Assembly: GCA_964523375.1 (NCBI GenBank)
Contig: CAZFYG010000004.1
Coordinates: 27,480-91,479 of the forward strand
DNA from: CAJQGY01 sp964523375
GTDB taxonomy: Bacteria > Pseudomonadota > Gammaproteobacteria > Magnimaribacterales > D2472
Reading direction: 5' to 3'
Length of the DNA: 64,000 nt
Both the position numbers and the translations under genes were made by a program. The notes beneath the pieces were generated by a model, which searched no databases, was not told the origin of the DNA, and saw only the letters and a program-made list of their open reading frames with translations. Position 1 is the first letter of the stretch; each line of letters starts with the position of its first letter. Of this stretch, positions 1 through 8,976 are shown piece after piece.

Positions 1-345
1 TATATTGGCAACATCTTTTCCAAAGTTTTTTTCTAAAACAGTTTTCTGGACATCGCAATCCTCGAGAACATCATGCATAAGTGCTGCACAAATTGAATCA
101 GGATCCATTTTAAGCTCAGCAACTATCTTTGCCACAGCAACTGGATGAGAGATATAGGCAGAGCCGTCTTTTCTTTTTTGGCCGTCATGGGCTATAAACG
201 CAAAGGTATATGCCCTTTGAATTTTTTTTATTTCAGCATCTTTCAAATACTCTTGAACAGGCGCTAGTAAATATGAAGGAGCCTTGAGCAGGTCCTTGTC
301 TGTAAAATTGGTTAAAGATTTTTTTGGGAGCTCTCGTTCTGTCAA
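1..345 (-). CDS. spoT: SpoT-type (p)ppGpp synthetase/hydrolase, N-terminal part
   Basis: This is the N-terminal 115 codons of a RelA/SpoT homologue that continues beyond base 1. In E. coli SpoT hydrolyses and makes (p)ppGpp in the cytoplasm. The visible part is the HD hydrolase domain, with AHDGQKRKDGSAYISHP near residues 52-68 and the metal-binding HD pair in LMHDVLED near 91. The start is a TTG at 345, preceded by AAGGAG at 6-base spacing; no ATG lies nearby in frame. It sits 21 bases after rpoZ, so gmk-rpoZ-spoT is in the usual gammaproteobacterial order. HD residues favour a hydrolase-competent SpoT over RelA. The synthetase and regulatory domains lie outside the window. Confidence 0.9.
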   Translation of the reverse strand, partial: MTERELPKKSLTNFTDKDLLKAPSYLLAPVQEYLKDAEIKKIQRAYTFAFIAHDGQKRKDGSAYISHPVAVAKIVAELKMDPDSICAALMHDVLEDCDVQKTVLEKNFGKDVANI

Positions 346-366
346 TTCAGGCTCCTTTGAGTTTTA

Positions 367-636
367 CTAAATAGCTGGATCAGCCTCACCTTCTTCAGGA
401 GCAGCAAAACCATCCATAAGCACATCTTCTTCGAGAGTTCTATCAAGAGTCTCTCTATCAATAAGTCCTTCTTCAATCTCTCTAAGTGCAACCAAGGTTG
501 GCTTATCATTATCCCATTCAACCATAGGCTCTCTACTAGTTGTGGAAAGCTGCCTAGCTCTCTTTGATGCCATAATAATTAGATCAAATCTACTTGGTAT
601 TTTTTCTAAACAATCTTCTACTGTAATTCTTGCCAT
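367..636 (-). CDS. rpoZ: DNA-directed RNA polymerase omega subunit
   Basis: Omega is the small subunit that helps fold beta-prime and contributes to ppGpp binding by RNA polymerase. The 89-residue product has the family N-terminus MARITVEDCLEKIPSRFDL, then the conserved MASKRARQL helix near residues 22-30, and an acidic C-terminal tail. Length matches the family (about 90 residues). It lies between gmk and spoT on the same strand, as in E. coli. An AGGAG ribosome site precedes the ATG. Confidence 0.96.
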   Translation of the reverse strand: MARITVEDCLEKIPSRFDLIIMASKRARQLSTTSREPMVEWDNDKPTLVALREIEEGLIDRETLDRTLEEDVLMDGFAAPEEGEADPAI

Positions 637-673
637 ACTTATCTCCTGATGGGGTATTCTAATTCTTTAAGCA

Positions 674-1291
674 CTAATAAGACAACATATCTTGTAAAAT
701 CTTTTCAATTAAATTTTTATTTAAGCTATGGTTTTTTGTAAATATAATATTCTCAAAGGTCTTAATGGCTTCCTCAACATCATCATTAACTATAACAAAA
801 TCATATTCTCCATAGTATTGGACCTCTTCACGAGCATTGGCCATTCTCTTATTAATAGCTGAATTGGTATCTGATTTTCTATCTTCTAGCCTCTTCTTGA
901 GCTCTTTAAAGCTTGGAGGCAGAATAAATATAGATGAATTTAAGATATTAGAATTCTTTATTTGCATGAATCCTTGCACATCTATATCCAAGATAATACT
1001 TTTGCCTTGAATGAATTTATTATCAATAAATGATTTTAACGTTCCGTATCTATGATTATGGACTTGTGCGAACTCAATAAAAGCACCTTCATCTTCCAGA
1101 GATTTGAATTTATCATCTGAGATAAATTGATAATGAACTCCGTCAACCTCTCCGTCTCTAGGTGGTCTTGTCGTTGCAGAAACAGATAACTCAAAATTGT
1201 TATTCGAAGAAAGGAATTTTTTTATTAAAGTAGATTTCCCTGCTCCTGAGGGCGCTGAAATAACAAATAGCTCTGGATGATTATTCTGCAT
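674..1291 (-). CDS. gmk: Guanylate kinase
   Basis: Guanylate kinase phosphorylates GMP to GDP with ATP in the cytoplasm. The 205-residue protein has the Walker A loop SAPSGAGKST at about residues 12-21, then VSATTRPPRDGEVDGVHY (GMP-binding region near 37-54) and the IDVQG stretch near 103. Length is normal. Its start overlaps the last 11 bases of yicC, so the two are probably translationally coupled; rpoZ follows after 37 bases. Confidence 0.97.
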   Translation of the reverse strand: MQNNHPELFVISAPSGAGKSTLIKKFLSSNNNFELSVSATTRPPRDGEVDGVHYQFISDDKFKSLEDEGAFIEFAQVHNHRYGTLKSFIDNKFIQGKSIILDIDVQGFMQIKNSNILNSSIFILPPSFKELKKRLEDRKSDTNSAINKRMANAREEVQYYGEYDFVIVNDDVEEAIKTFENIIFTKNHSLNKNLIEKILQDMLSY

Positions 1292-2132
1292 TTTGTGCTT
1301 GCTCCCTCATCTCTTCAACTAAAAGCTTCATATTTAATGCTTTAGATTTTTGACTTGGGTCATCTAATTTGACAGATAAGGTGCTAGTTTCCCTAAATAA
1401 TTCCTGCAAAATAAAATCAATCTTTTTACCTTTACTCATCTTAGTTTTAAGCTCTTTTTCCAATGACGATAGATGAAAAGTAATTCGCTCTTGTTCTTCT
1501 GCAACATCATGCTTAAGCAATAAAAGTGATACCTCTTGCTCAAGCCTATCTTTATCAATATTAGATATATGATCTTTAATCTTTTTTTTAAATTTAATGT
1601 TTCTTTTCGCTATAGTGGATTGTGATTTTACTGAAATTGAATGGTTATTATTTTTAATTTTTTTAATTTTACTTATAAATACTTTTTGTATCTTTGCGCC
1701 CTCTTCTTCCTTACTTGCTAGAAAATCAGAAAAAGCTTTCTTGAATGTGTCTTTTATATTTTTTTTATCAACCACTGATTTATGAATGGAGTTTATAATT
1801 CCCGGTACATCTTTTACATCTCCAAATGAAAGCTCTTGTGATCTGAGGTCATCATGAGAAGCAACAAGATTTAAAAGATTCTGCAATGACTCTTCATTGA
1901 TTTTATATGAAGTCTGCTGTGGCTGAGTAATTCTAAATCTCACATCGACAGAACCTCTTTTTACTCTCTTGGATAAAGTCTCTCTAATAAATATATCAAC
2001 ATCACTTGGAAGATCATGCGACTTAATTGTTATATCAAGAAACCTATGATTAATTGATTTAATCTCGCAATTAATATTAATATCTCCATCAATAAACTCT
2101 GAAGATGAAAATCCTGTCATGCTAGTTATCAT
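1281..2132 (-). CDS. yicC: YicC family endoribonuclease
   Basis: YicC proteins are cytoplasmic endoribonucleases that act on small RNAs such as RyhB in E. coli. The 283-residue protein has the typical N-terminus MITSMTGFSS, the YicC N-terminal domain over roughly the first 150 residues, and the DUF1732 C-terminal domain ending in KLLVEEMREQAQN. Size matches E. coli YicC (287). The C-terminal half is very lysine-rich. It overlaps gmk by 11 bases. No clear Shine-Dalgarno precedes the start; a second in-frame ATG lies four codons in. Confidence 0.93.
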   Translation of the reverse strand: MITSMTGFSSSEFIDGDININCEIKSINHRFLDITIKSHDLPSDVDIFIRETLSKRVKRGSVDVRFRITQPQQTSYKINEESLQNLLNLVASHDDLRSQELSFGDVKDVPGIINSIHKSVVDKKNIKDTFKKAFSDFLASKEEEGAKIQKVFISKIKKIKNNNHSISVKSQSTIAKRNIKFKKKIKDHISNIDKDRLEQEVSLLLLKHDVAEEQERITFHLSSLEKELKTKMSKGKKIDFILQELFRETSTLSVKLDDPSQKSKALNMKLLVEEMREQAQNAE

Positions 2133-2165
2133 GAATATAATTGTATTTGGGAATTGGATTTAGGG

Positions 2166-2828
2166 CTAGTCATTAAAACCTAAGGTAAGCAATTTTTTAC
2201 CATTTAGGGACCTTGCCTTGGGGTCAAGTATCTTGTTTTCTGTGCAATGAAAGACTCCGTTAATAATATTTGTAATAAAGAAACATATGATCTTAGATGC
2301 ACGATCTCTACTTAATTTATTATTAAATTTTGGTATTGATGCCCCAGGTATATATAGACCACCAAATCTTAAAATATTTAAGTTTCTTGAAATATTTTCT
2401 TTCAAAAATTCTTCATATTTTGAAATTATAAGACCTCTGAAACAGTCTGGCATAACAGGTGTATCTTCATCCAATATGCCGATCTGCTTACTTCCAAAAA
2501 CTCTTGTCGATGAAACTGCTATAAACGATTCGAAGTCAATATCGCCTAAAGATGCAACAACATTCTTTGCAGCATTTTTAAAACCTTGCTGATAACCGAT
2601 TTCATTCATCTCTGATGGTTTTGGAATAAATATGATTCTTTTAAAGTTTGTAATAGGTAGCTTTAATTTTTTTTCTGAAAGCCAGTCCCATTGAATATGA
2701 GTTGTATCGGCTATATTTATATTTGAAGATCTACTTACAGAAATAAAGTTATATTTTTCATGATTTAAATTTGCAACAACTCTTTGGCCAATATCGCCAA
2801 ATCCTATAATTAGAATATTTTCTTTCAT
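2166..2828 (-). CDS. NAD(P)-binding Rossmann-fold protein, YeeZ/epimerase-like
   Basis: The 220-residue protein starts with a Rossmann nucleotide-binding motif, IIGFGDIGQRV (about residues 7-17), and has an SSTRVFG segment near 106-112 typical of extended short-chain dehydrogenase/epimerase relatives. The YxxxK motif appears as SKYEEF near 138-143, so catalysis is possible but not certain. It is shorter than the usual 270-300 residues, mainly at the C-terminus. Substrate unknown. It lies between yicC and the pyrophosphatase gene on the same strand, as a separate unit. Confidence 0.7.
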   Translation of the reverse strand: MKENILIIGFGDIGQRVVANLNHEKYNFISVSRSSNINIADTTHIQWDWLSEKKLKLPITNFKRIIFIPKPSEMNEIGYQQGFKNAAKNVVASLGDIDFESFIAVSSTRVFGSKQIGILDEDTPVMPDCFRGLIISKYEEFLKENISRNLNILRFGGLYIPGASIPKFNNKLSRDRASKIICFFITNIINGVFHCTENKILDPKARSLNGKKLLTLGFND

Positions 2829-2877
2829 CTCATGATAATAAATTAATAAGTGAATGATGCCAAAAAGAAATTATGGA

Positions 2878-2913
2878 CAAAAAAATGGCTTAGGTATTTA
2901 ATACCTAAGCCAT
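2878..2913 (-). terminator. Intrinsic terminator after hppA
   Basis: A perfect inverted repeat at 2885-2913 (arms ATGGCTTAGGTATT and its complement around one base) lies just past the hppA stop. Read on the minus strand it is followed by a run of seven T (the A-run at 2879-2885), the usual shape of a rho-independent terminator. Confidence 0.88.
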
Positions 2914-2925
2914 AATAGTATTTTT

Positions 2926-4926
2926 CTAAAAGAATATACCGTTTAGAGGCAATAAGCCTGAAATAACTAAACTAACCATAGCCATAACATTGATCAAAAT
3001 ATTCATTGATGGCCCAGATGTATCTTTAAAAGGATCTCCAACTGTATCACCAACAACTGTAGCTGAGTGAGTGTCAGAACCTTTTCCACCTAAATTACCT
3101 TTTTCAACATATTTTTTGGCGTTATCCCATGCCCCACCTGCATTAGCCATAAATAAAGCTAAAGCAACGCAGCCTAAGAGACCGCCTGCTAGCATTCCAC
3201 CAAGAGCTATAGCTCCTAACCCAAAACCAACTACAGCAGGCATACTCACAGCGATAACTCCTGGAAGCATCATTTTTTTAAGTGCAGCTGTTGTAGCAAT
3301 TTCTACGCATTTTTCAGAATCAGGATCAGCCTGACCTTCCATTAACCCAGGTATTTCTTTGAACTGTCTTCTAATTTCATTGATCATTTCAAAAGCAGCA
3401 TCTCCAACAGCTGTCATGGTGATCGAGGCAATAAGAAATGGTATACATATTCCTATAAACATACCTACAAGAACAATTGGATTCTCAAGTGAGAGTGAGA
3501 ACGCATCTCCATATGTTGCAGAAACTTGGGCTGAGTAAGCTGAAATAATAGCCAGTGCTGCAAGAGCCGCTGCGCCAATGGCAAATCCTTTACCTATTGC
3601 AGCTGTTGTGTTTCCGAGCTCATCAAGTGAGTCTGTGATGTCTCTAACTTCCTTACCCATTCCTGACATTTCTGCAATACCGCCAGCATTATCTGCAACT
3701 GGTCCATATGCATCTATAGCCATTGTTATACCTACAGTTGCAAGCATTCCTACTGCTGCAATACCAACTCCGTATACTCCATCAACCAATGATGTGGAAG
3801 CCAATATAATCGCTGCAAGTATTAATATAGGAATAACAACTGATTGCATTCCGACAGATAAACCTGAGATCATTACAGTAGCAGACCCTGTTTCTCCAGA
3901 TTCAGCTATTTTTCTTACAGGATTGCCGCCCGTGTAATATTCTGTAATTAGACCAATAAGCACTCCGCCAACAGCTCCGCAAACAACACACCACCACACA
4001 TTTGTTTCAATGCCTTTAGAACCAATTAAGAAGTACGCCATTGCTATGAAAATTACAGGCGCCAATAGAGTTCCTGATCTTAAAGCGCTAGCTGGAGCTT
4101 TTGAAGATTGAAGTTTAACAATGAAAATACCGATAACTGAAGCCAATAGACCGATTGATGCTAATAATAATGGCAACATCATTAAGTCTGTTCTACCCAT
4201 TGTGTATGCAATAGCAATCGAAGCAATCATTGATCCGCAATATGATTCAAAAATATCAGATCCCATACCAGCAACATCACCTACATTGTCACCAACGTTA
4301 TCTGCGATTACACCTGGATTTCTTGGATCATCTTCTGGTATCCCAGCTTCAACTTTACCAACCAAATCAGCGCCTACATCAGCACTCTTAGTAAAAATAC
4401 CTCCGCCAACTCTTGAAAATAAAGCAACTACTGATGCTCCCATTCCGAAACCTTCCAATGCATGAACACCCTGCTCATATCCATTAAAGAAATAATAAAG
4501 CCCTCCAAGACCAATGAGGCCAAGTGAGGCAACACATAGACCCATCACAGATCCACCATAAAAAGATACAGTTAATGCTGCTGCTGCTCCATCTTGTTGA
4601 GCTGCAGTTGCTGTTCTTACATTTGCTTTAGTAGCTGCATACATTCCAATAAAACCAGCTAAAGATGAGCATAATGCTCCAACCACAACAGCTATAGCAG
4701 ACTCTGTTGATAAAAATAGCTGCGCAAGGATTACTAGAGCTACTATAAATACAAGTAAATATTTGTACTCAGTTTTCATAAATGCTAATGCGCCATTATG
4801 AATCTGATCTCCAATTTTTTTAACTTTATCTTCACCATCTGGATATTTCATAACCAATTGGTACACGACAAAAGCCACGATCATTCCAACAACCCCTAGA
4901 ATTGGAGCAATTAACAAACTGTTCAT
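2926..4926 (-). CDS. hppA: Membrane-bound ion-translocating pyrophosphatase, predicted K+-dependent and Na+-pumping
   Basis: This integral membrane enzyme couples hydrolysis of pyrophosphate to ion transport. The chosen ATG at 4926 follows an AGAGG site and gives 666 residues with about 16 membrane helices. The substrate loop DVGADLVGK is at 183-191. GNTTAAIGKG at 438-447 places Ala442 and Gly445 where K+-dependent enzymes have Ala/Gly and K+-independent ones have Lys/Thr. On helix 6, DIFES (224-228) puts Glu227 three residues after the Asp, as in Na+-pumping Thermotoga PPase, not seven as in plant H+ enzymes. K+ dependence is well supported; Na+ as the transported ion is an inference, and Na+/H+ double transport is possible. 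A strong terminator follows. Confidence 0.95.
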   Translation of the reverse strand: MNSLLIAPILGVVGMIVAFVVYQLVMKYPDGEDKVKKIGDQIHNGALAFMKTEYKYLLVFIVALVILAQLFLSTESAIAVVVGALCSSLAGFIGMYAATKANVRTATAAQQDGAAAALTVSFYGGSVMGLCVASLGLIGLGGLYYFFNGYEQGVHALEGFGMGASVVALFSRVGGGIFTKSADVGADLVGKVEAGIPEDDPRNPGVIADNVGDNVGDVAGMGSDIFESYCGSMIASIAIAYTMGRTDLMMLPLLLASIGLLASVIGIFIVKLQSSKAPASALRSGTLLAPVIFIAMAYFLIGSKGIETNVWWCVVCGAVGGVLIGLITEYYTGGNPVRKIAESGETGSATVMISGLSVGMQSVVIPILILAAIILASTSLVDGVYGVGIAAVGMLATVGITMAIDAYGPVADNAGGIAEMSGMGKEVRDITDSLDELGNTTAAIGKGFAIGAAALAALAIISAYSAQVSATYGDAFSLSLENPIVLVGMFIGICIPFLIASITMTAVGDAAFEMINEIRRQFKEIPGLMEGQADPDSEKCVEIATTAALKKMMLPGVIAVSMPAVVGFGLGAIALGGMLAGGLLGCVALALFMANAGGAWDNAKKYVEKGNLGGKGSDTHSATVVGDTVGDPFKDTSGPSMNILINVMAMVSLVISGLLPLNGIFF

Positions 4927-4998
4927 ATTTACCTCTAAGTAAAAAAAATTAATGGTGCATTCTATCAAAAAAAAGAATGAAAAAAGAGATTTTATTAG

Positions 4999-6252
4999 CT
5001 ATTTATTGAATATTTTCTTGTCTAACAAACCTTCTGATTCAGCTACAATGCATGCAACCGCAGCATCCCCTGTTACATTCACAGAAGTTCTTAGCATATC
5101 AAGAATTCTATCTACAGCTAAAATAATTCCTATTGCCTCAAGAGGTAAACCAAATTGTTGAAGAATGAGTACTAAAGTTATCGTTCCAGCTGAGGGAACG
5201 GCAGCAGCCCCGATAGAGGCAACAACTGCTAAAATAATAACCTGTATATACTGAATTAAGGTTAAATCAATACCAGACATTTGCGCTATAAATATAGTAG
5301 CCATACCTTGCATAATAGCTGTTCCATCCATATTTATTGTTGCTCCCACAGGAACGACAAATGAAGCTACATTTTTATCAACACCAAGATCATTTTGAAC
5401 TGTTTTAAGGGTTACAGGAATTGTTGCAGCACTGGATGATGTTGAAAATGCAAAAATAGCAACATCTTTCATTTTTATGAAAAAAGTTTTTATGCTTATG
5501 GAAGTGAAAAGCTTAAGTAATAATGTATAAGTTATAAAGGCATGAAGTAATAACACCAATATTAGCAGAATGACATATTTGAAAGCTTCTTGAAAAACAT
5601 CAAGCCCATCAACTATTACAAATTTACCTATTAAACAGAAAACGCCAATTGGAGCAAATGAAATTATAGTTATAACCAACTGCATAAATACTGTATTTAA
5701 CTTTTCAAAAGATTCGCTAAAATTATTAGTAAGATGATTTGTCTTGTTTAGAGCTAAGCCAAATAAAATACTAAAAAAGACTACAGCGAGCATTTCGTTA
5801 TTAGCCATGGCCTGAATAATATTTGATGGAAATATATTTACTATTGTCTCAAAAACACCTTGGCCAGGCGGAAGGCTTTCTGGAGCAATAGATATCTCTG
5901 AATTGTAGCCAGCCCCTGGTTTAAAAATTGACCCAATAACTAGCGAGAGGGTAACAGCTATTGCAGTTGTCGATAGATATAAGGCGATGGTTTTTGTAGT
6001 TATCTTTCCCAAGCTGTTTAAGTTGCTTAAAGAAGAGATACCTGACACTAAAGAGAAAAAAATTAGAGGAACTATTAGCATCTTCAGAAGGTTTATAAAT
6101 ATTGTACTTCCAAGCAAAAATACATACTTCTCAACAAAAGATGAAATTTGATCACCGAATAAATTAGTGTAGTAAAAAATAGCTCCCACAACAAAGCCAG
6201 CAAACATTCCAATAAGAATATTACGCGTTAGGTTGGTTGGAGCATCTATCAT
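4999..6252 (-). CDS. Dicarboxylate/amino acid:cation symporter (SLC1/DAACS family)
   Basis: Members of this inner-membrane family take up glutamate, aspartate or C4-dicarboxylates with Na+ or H+. The 417-residue protein shows the serine-rich re-entrant loop FSTSSSAATIPVTL near residue 270, the NMDGTA motif of TM7 near 310, and eight or so hydrophobic helices. Substrate cannot be read with confidence from the sequence; GltP/DctA-like roles are equally possible. Its ATG shares one base with the rubredoxin stop (TAATG), implying coupled translation. The pyrophosphatase follows, and could support Na+-driven uptake if both use Na+. Confidence 0.92.
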   Translation of the reverse strand: MIDAPTNLTRNILIGMFAGFVVGAIFYYTNLFGDQISSFVEKYVFLLGSTIFINLLKMLIVPLIFFSLVSGISSLSNLNSLGKITTKTIALYLSTTAIAVTLSLVIGSIFKPGAGYNSEISIAPESLPPGQGVFETIVNIFPSNIIQAMANNEMLAVVFFSILFGLALNKTNHLTNNFSESFEKLNTVFMQLVITIISFAPIGVFCLIGKFVIVDGLDVFQEAFKYVILLILVLLLHAFITYTLLLKLFTSISIKTFFIKMKDVAIFAFSTSSSAATIPVTLKTVQNDLGVDKNVASFVVPVGATINMDGTAIMQGMATIFIAQMSGIDLTLIQYIQVIILAVVASIGAAAVPSAGTITLVLILQQFGLPLEAIGIILAVDRILDMLRTSVNVTGDAAVACIVAESEGLLDKKIFNK

Positions 6253-6422
6253 TACATCTCTATCATATCAAAATCTTCCTTACCAACGCCACACTCAGGA
6301 CATAACCAATCTTCTGGCACATCTTCCCATTTTGTTCCCGCCTCTATTCCATCTTCAGGCCAACCTAGTGCCTCATCATATATAAGCCCACATACAATGC
6401 ATTCCCATTTTTTTAATTCCAT
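6252..6422 (-). CDS. Rubredoxin
   Basis: A short gene of 56 codons encoding a one-iron electron carrier. It has both rubredoxin cysteine pairs: CIVCG at residues 8-12 and CPECG at 41-45, with the aromatic/acidic core YDEALGWPEDGIEAGT between and WEDVPEDWLCP before the second pair. Rubredoxins can feed electrons to AlkB-type hydroxylases, and an AlkB-like gene lies 10 kb away, but that cassette has its own ferredoxin, so a link is speculative. The stop overlaps the symporter start by one base. Confidence 0.95.
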   Translation of the reverse strand: MELKKWECIVCGLIYDEALGWPEDGIEAGTKWEDVPEDWLCPECGVGKEDFDMIEM

Positions 6423-6490
6423 AATTAATATCTATTCCAAATGATGATAAAAAGTTCGGAGTATAATATCAGATTTACTATGATTACTTA

Positions 6491-6976
6491 ATGAAACTTA
6501 AACAAATTTCTCCCTGGACCAACATAAAATCTATAGAATCTAAAGTTGATTCGTCCGTGCTGTCATGGCTTAAAGAATCAGGCCCAATAACCAAAAGAAT
6601 AAAATTAGGAAAAAAGTTTGAGCTTAAATTATTAAATGATGAGCTTGATGAAATTTCAAAAGAAGAGCGATTATTTCTTGGGTCATCCTCTAAAACTTTT
6701 AAAGTTAGAAAAGTAATACTATTTGGGGATGATGCTCCAATTGTCTTTGCCAAATCAGTGATACCAACTTTAACTATAGATAAAGGATTGTCCTCTCTTG
6801 GCAAAATAGGCAATGCTCCACTTGGCGATATTCTTTTTACTCCTAGTGTTTTTATCAAGCTGGAAATGGTGTGCGCATCTTTTTTAAGCGAGGAAAGAAA
6901 TGTTTACTGGGGTAGAAAAATTAAGTACTCGGTAAACTCTGAGCCAATTTCTGTCATGGAAGTGTTTCTGATATGA
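6491..6976 (+). CDS. ubiC: Chorismate lyase
   Basis: UbiC cleaves chorismate to 4-hydroxybenzoate and pyruvate, the first dedicated step of ubiquinone synthesis, in the cytoplasm. The 161 residues match the family in length (165 in E. coli). Typical features are the N-terminal SPWTNIKSIES start, LSWLKESGPITKRIK near 28-42, VRKVILFGDDAPIVFAKSVIP near 70-91 and LGKIGNAPLGDILF near 100-113. The next gene is ubiA, overlapping by four bases (ATGA), so the two form an operon as in many gammaproteobacteria. Confidence 0.93.
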   Translation: MKLKQISPWTNIKSIESKVDSSVLSWLKESGPITKRIKLGKKFELKLLNDELDEISKEERLFLGSSSKTFKVRKVILFGDDAPIVFAKSVIPTLTIDKGLSSLGKIGNAPLGDILFTPSVFIKLEMVCASFLSEERNVYWGRKIKYSVNSEPISVMEVFLI

Positions 6977-7824
6977 AATTTCTTATGAAATACGTAAGGC
7001 TATCCAGACTCGACAAGCCTATTGGTATATATCTTTTGCTATGGCCATCTATGCTTGGCCTTTTGCTCGCAGCTGTTAACGAAGGATATATCGACTTTGA
7101 AAACTATCTAATAGTTATAGCTGGGGCAGTTCTGGTTAGGTCTTGTGGCTGTGTTATAAATGATATAAGTGATTATAAGTTTGATAGACTGGTTGAGAGA
7201 ACGAAAAATAGACCCATTGCATCTGGAGAGATTAGTCTTAAGGAGGCATGGGGGTTTTTTATTGTTCTATCTATTGCTTCATTGAGCCTGCTATTAGTGA
7301 CTCCCGCTCTTACTGTTAAATTAGCATTATCTTTTTCACTTCTTATACTACTTTACCCATTAGCCAAGCGTTTTACTAAAGCGCCTCAAGTCATCCTAGG
7401 TATAACGTTTGGGTCTGGATCAATAATATCCTACTCTCTTCAGTCAGATAGCTTCTCCTTATCTATAATTATTTTATACGCTGGACTTGCTGCATGGATT
7501 GTTAGCTTTGATAGCATCTATGCATTAGAAGATATTGAGGATGATGCAAAAATTGGAATAAATTCTACTCCAATTTTATGGGGCAAAAAAACAGTGCCAA
7601 TTGCAAATATATTACAACTATCATTTTATGTGGCAATTGCTTTCATTGCTTACCTGAACACTTTTTCGGTTTTCTTTATAGTAATTTTTAGCTTGCTTCT
7701 TGCATTGCTTTACTTTCAAAACAAGCTTATTAAAGCAGGCAGATATATAGATGCTTTTAAATTTAATAATAATATTGGTATTGTTTTAGTAATTAGTTTT
7801 GTTTTAGAAATATTCTTTATTTAA
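6973..7824 (+). CDS. ubiA: 4-Hydroxybenzoate octaprenyltransferase
   Basis: UbiA attaches the polyprenyl tail to 4-hydroxybenzoate in the inner membrane. The 283-residue protein has about eight hydrophobic helices and both Asp-rich motifs: NDISDYKFDR near residues 63-72 and LEDIEDDAKIG near 183-193. Length is close to E. coli UbiA (290). It overlaps ubiC by four bases and supplies the next reaction of the same pathway. The downstream gene begins on the base after its stop codon. Confidence 0.96.
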   Translation: MKFLMKYVRLSRLDKPIGIYLLLWPSMLGLLLAAVNEGYIDFENYLIVIAGAVLVRSCGCVINDISDYKFDRLVERTKNRPIASGEISLKEAWGFFIVLSIASLSLLLVTPALTVKLALSFSLLILLYPLAKRFTKAPQVILGITFGSGSIISYSLQSDSFSLSIIILYAGLAAWIVSFDSIYALEDIEDDAKIGINSTPILWGKKTVPIANILQLSFYVAIAFIAYLNTFSVFFIVIFSLLLALLYFQNKLIKAGRYIDAFKFNNNIGIVLVISFVLEIFFI

Positions 7825-8976
7825 ATGTTAGTAAAGAAAAAATTTATAGAAAAAATCTCTGATCTATCGAATATAGAATTTAAAAATATATCAAAAAAAA
7901 ATAATTCTCCCTTCATGTCGTATGAATTTTTAGATGCGATTGAAACAAGTGGCTCTGCAAGCCCCTCATCTGGATGGCGACCCTATCATATGACCACATT
8001 TAAAAATGAAGCTCTTAATGGCTTTATGCCACTGTATCTTAAAAACAACAGTCAAGGCGAGTTTGTATTTGACCATCAATGGTCTTATGCCCTCCAAAGA
8101 GCAAATAGGAAATATTACCCAAAATTTTTATCAGCCATACCTTTCACTCCATGCGAAACATCTAAATTAGTTGCACCTGATATGGATACTGCATCTGAAA
8201 TGATTGAAACTGTTAAGGAGGAGATGACCAAGTTAAATATAGAAACATGGCATGTCTTATATCCAGACAAACAAACAAAAAATATGCTTAAAAAAAATAA
8301 TTTTATTGAGCGCTTTGATTACAGGTTTGTTTGGAATAATAGAGACTTTAAAAATTTTGATGATTTTTTAAAAATTCTAACCTCTAGACAAAGAAAGAAT
8401 ATTAAATCTGAAAGGGGGAAAGTTGAAAAAGAAGGTGTGACCTTTATTACAAAAGATAAGGATTCATTGAGCGAAGAAGATTGGAATATTTTCTTTAACT
8501 TCTATGCGAATACATACAACGAAAGAATGCAAAATCCCTATTTAAATATTGAGTTTTTCAAAAGAATACATCGAGATAGGGATAATCTTAATCCTGTTAT
8601 TTTTTTTGCTATTAAAGATAGCAAAACTATTGCAGGTTCGCTTTGCTTTGAAGGTGACGGAATTTTATATGGAAGGCATTGGGGGTGTAGCGAAAATATA
8701 CAAAATCTACATTTTGAATGCTGTTATTATCAAGGAATAAAGCACTGCATAGAAAAAAAAATTGCTCTATTTGATCCTGGAATTCAGGGTGAATACAAGA
8801 TAAGGAGAGGTTTTGAACCGCGGTTGTCTAGCTCATTGCATTTTGTTCTTCATGAGGATTTTAGAGAAGCAATTCAGGACTTTTGTACCGAAGAGAGGCG
8901 TTCTGTTGATTCTTATATGCAAGCATGCAGAGAATATACACCAATAAAAAAAGAATATAGAATCATTGAATGTTAA
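7825..8976 (+). CDS. GNAT-like acyltransferase of the COG3146 (DUF482) family
   Basis: The 383-residue protein matches a family of predicted N-acyltransferases resembling FemAB/GNAT folds and named in databases as peptidoglycan-biosynthesis-like; the true substrate is not established. Recognisable parts are PFMSYEFLDAIETSGSAS near residues 30-47, FDHQWSYA near 88, LTSRQRKNIKSER near 185, and the C-terminal GRHWGCSE...FECCYYQGI...FDPGIQGEYK region. It starts directly after the ubiA stop and overlaps yqiB by 7 bases. Confidence 0.82.
   Translation: MLVKKKFIEKISDLSNIEFKNISKKNNSPFMSYEFLDAIETSGSASPSSGWRPYHMTTFKNEALNGFMPLYLKNNSQGEFVFDHQWSYALQRANRKYYPKFLSAIPFTPCETSKLVAPDMDTASEMIETVKEEMTKLNIETWHVLYPDKQTKNMLKKNNFIERFDYRFVWNNRDFKNFDDFLKILTSRQRKNIKSERGKVEKEGVTFITKDKDSLSEEDWNIFFNFYANTYNERMQNPYLNIEFFKRIHRDRDNLNPVIFFAIKDSKTIAGSLCFEGDGILYGRHWGCSENIQNLHFECCYYQGIKHCIEKKIALFDPGIQGEYKIRRGFEPRLSSSLHFVLHEDFREAIQDFCTEERRSVDSYMQACREYTPIKKEYRIIEC

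Noticed and set aside
1..345. SpoT as a broken gene.
   Set aside because: The frame is open to base 1; the truncation is only the window edge.
3578..3937. Open frames antisense to hppA (also 3071-3334 and 4121-4465).
   Set aside because: They are reverse readings of a strongly conserved membrane protein, rich in Pro/Ser/Ala/Ile repeats caused by the opposite strand, without ribosome sites.
6484..6858. Open frame antisense to ubiC.
   Set aside because: Fully inside a recognised gene and without any motif; a by-product of codon usage on the other strand.
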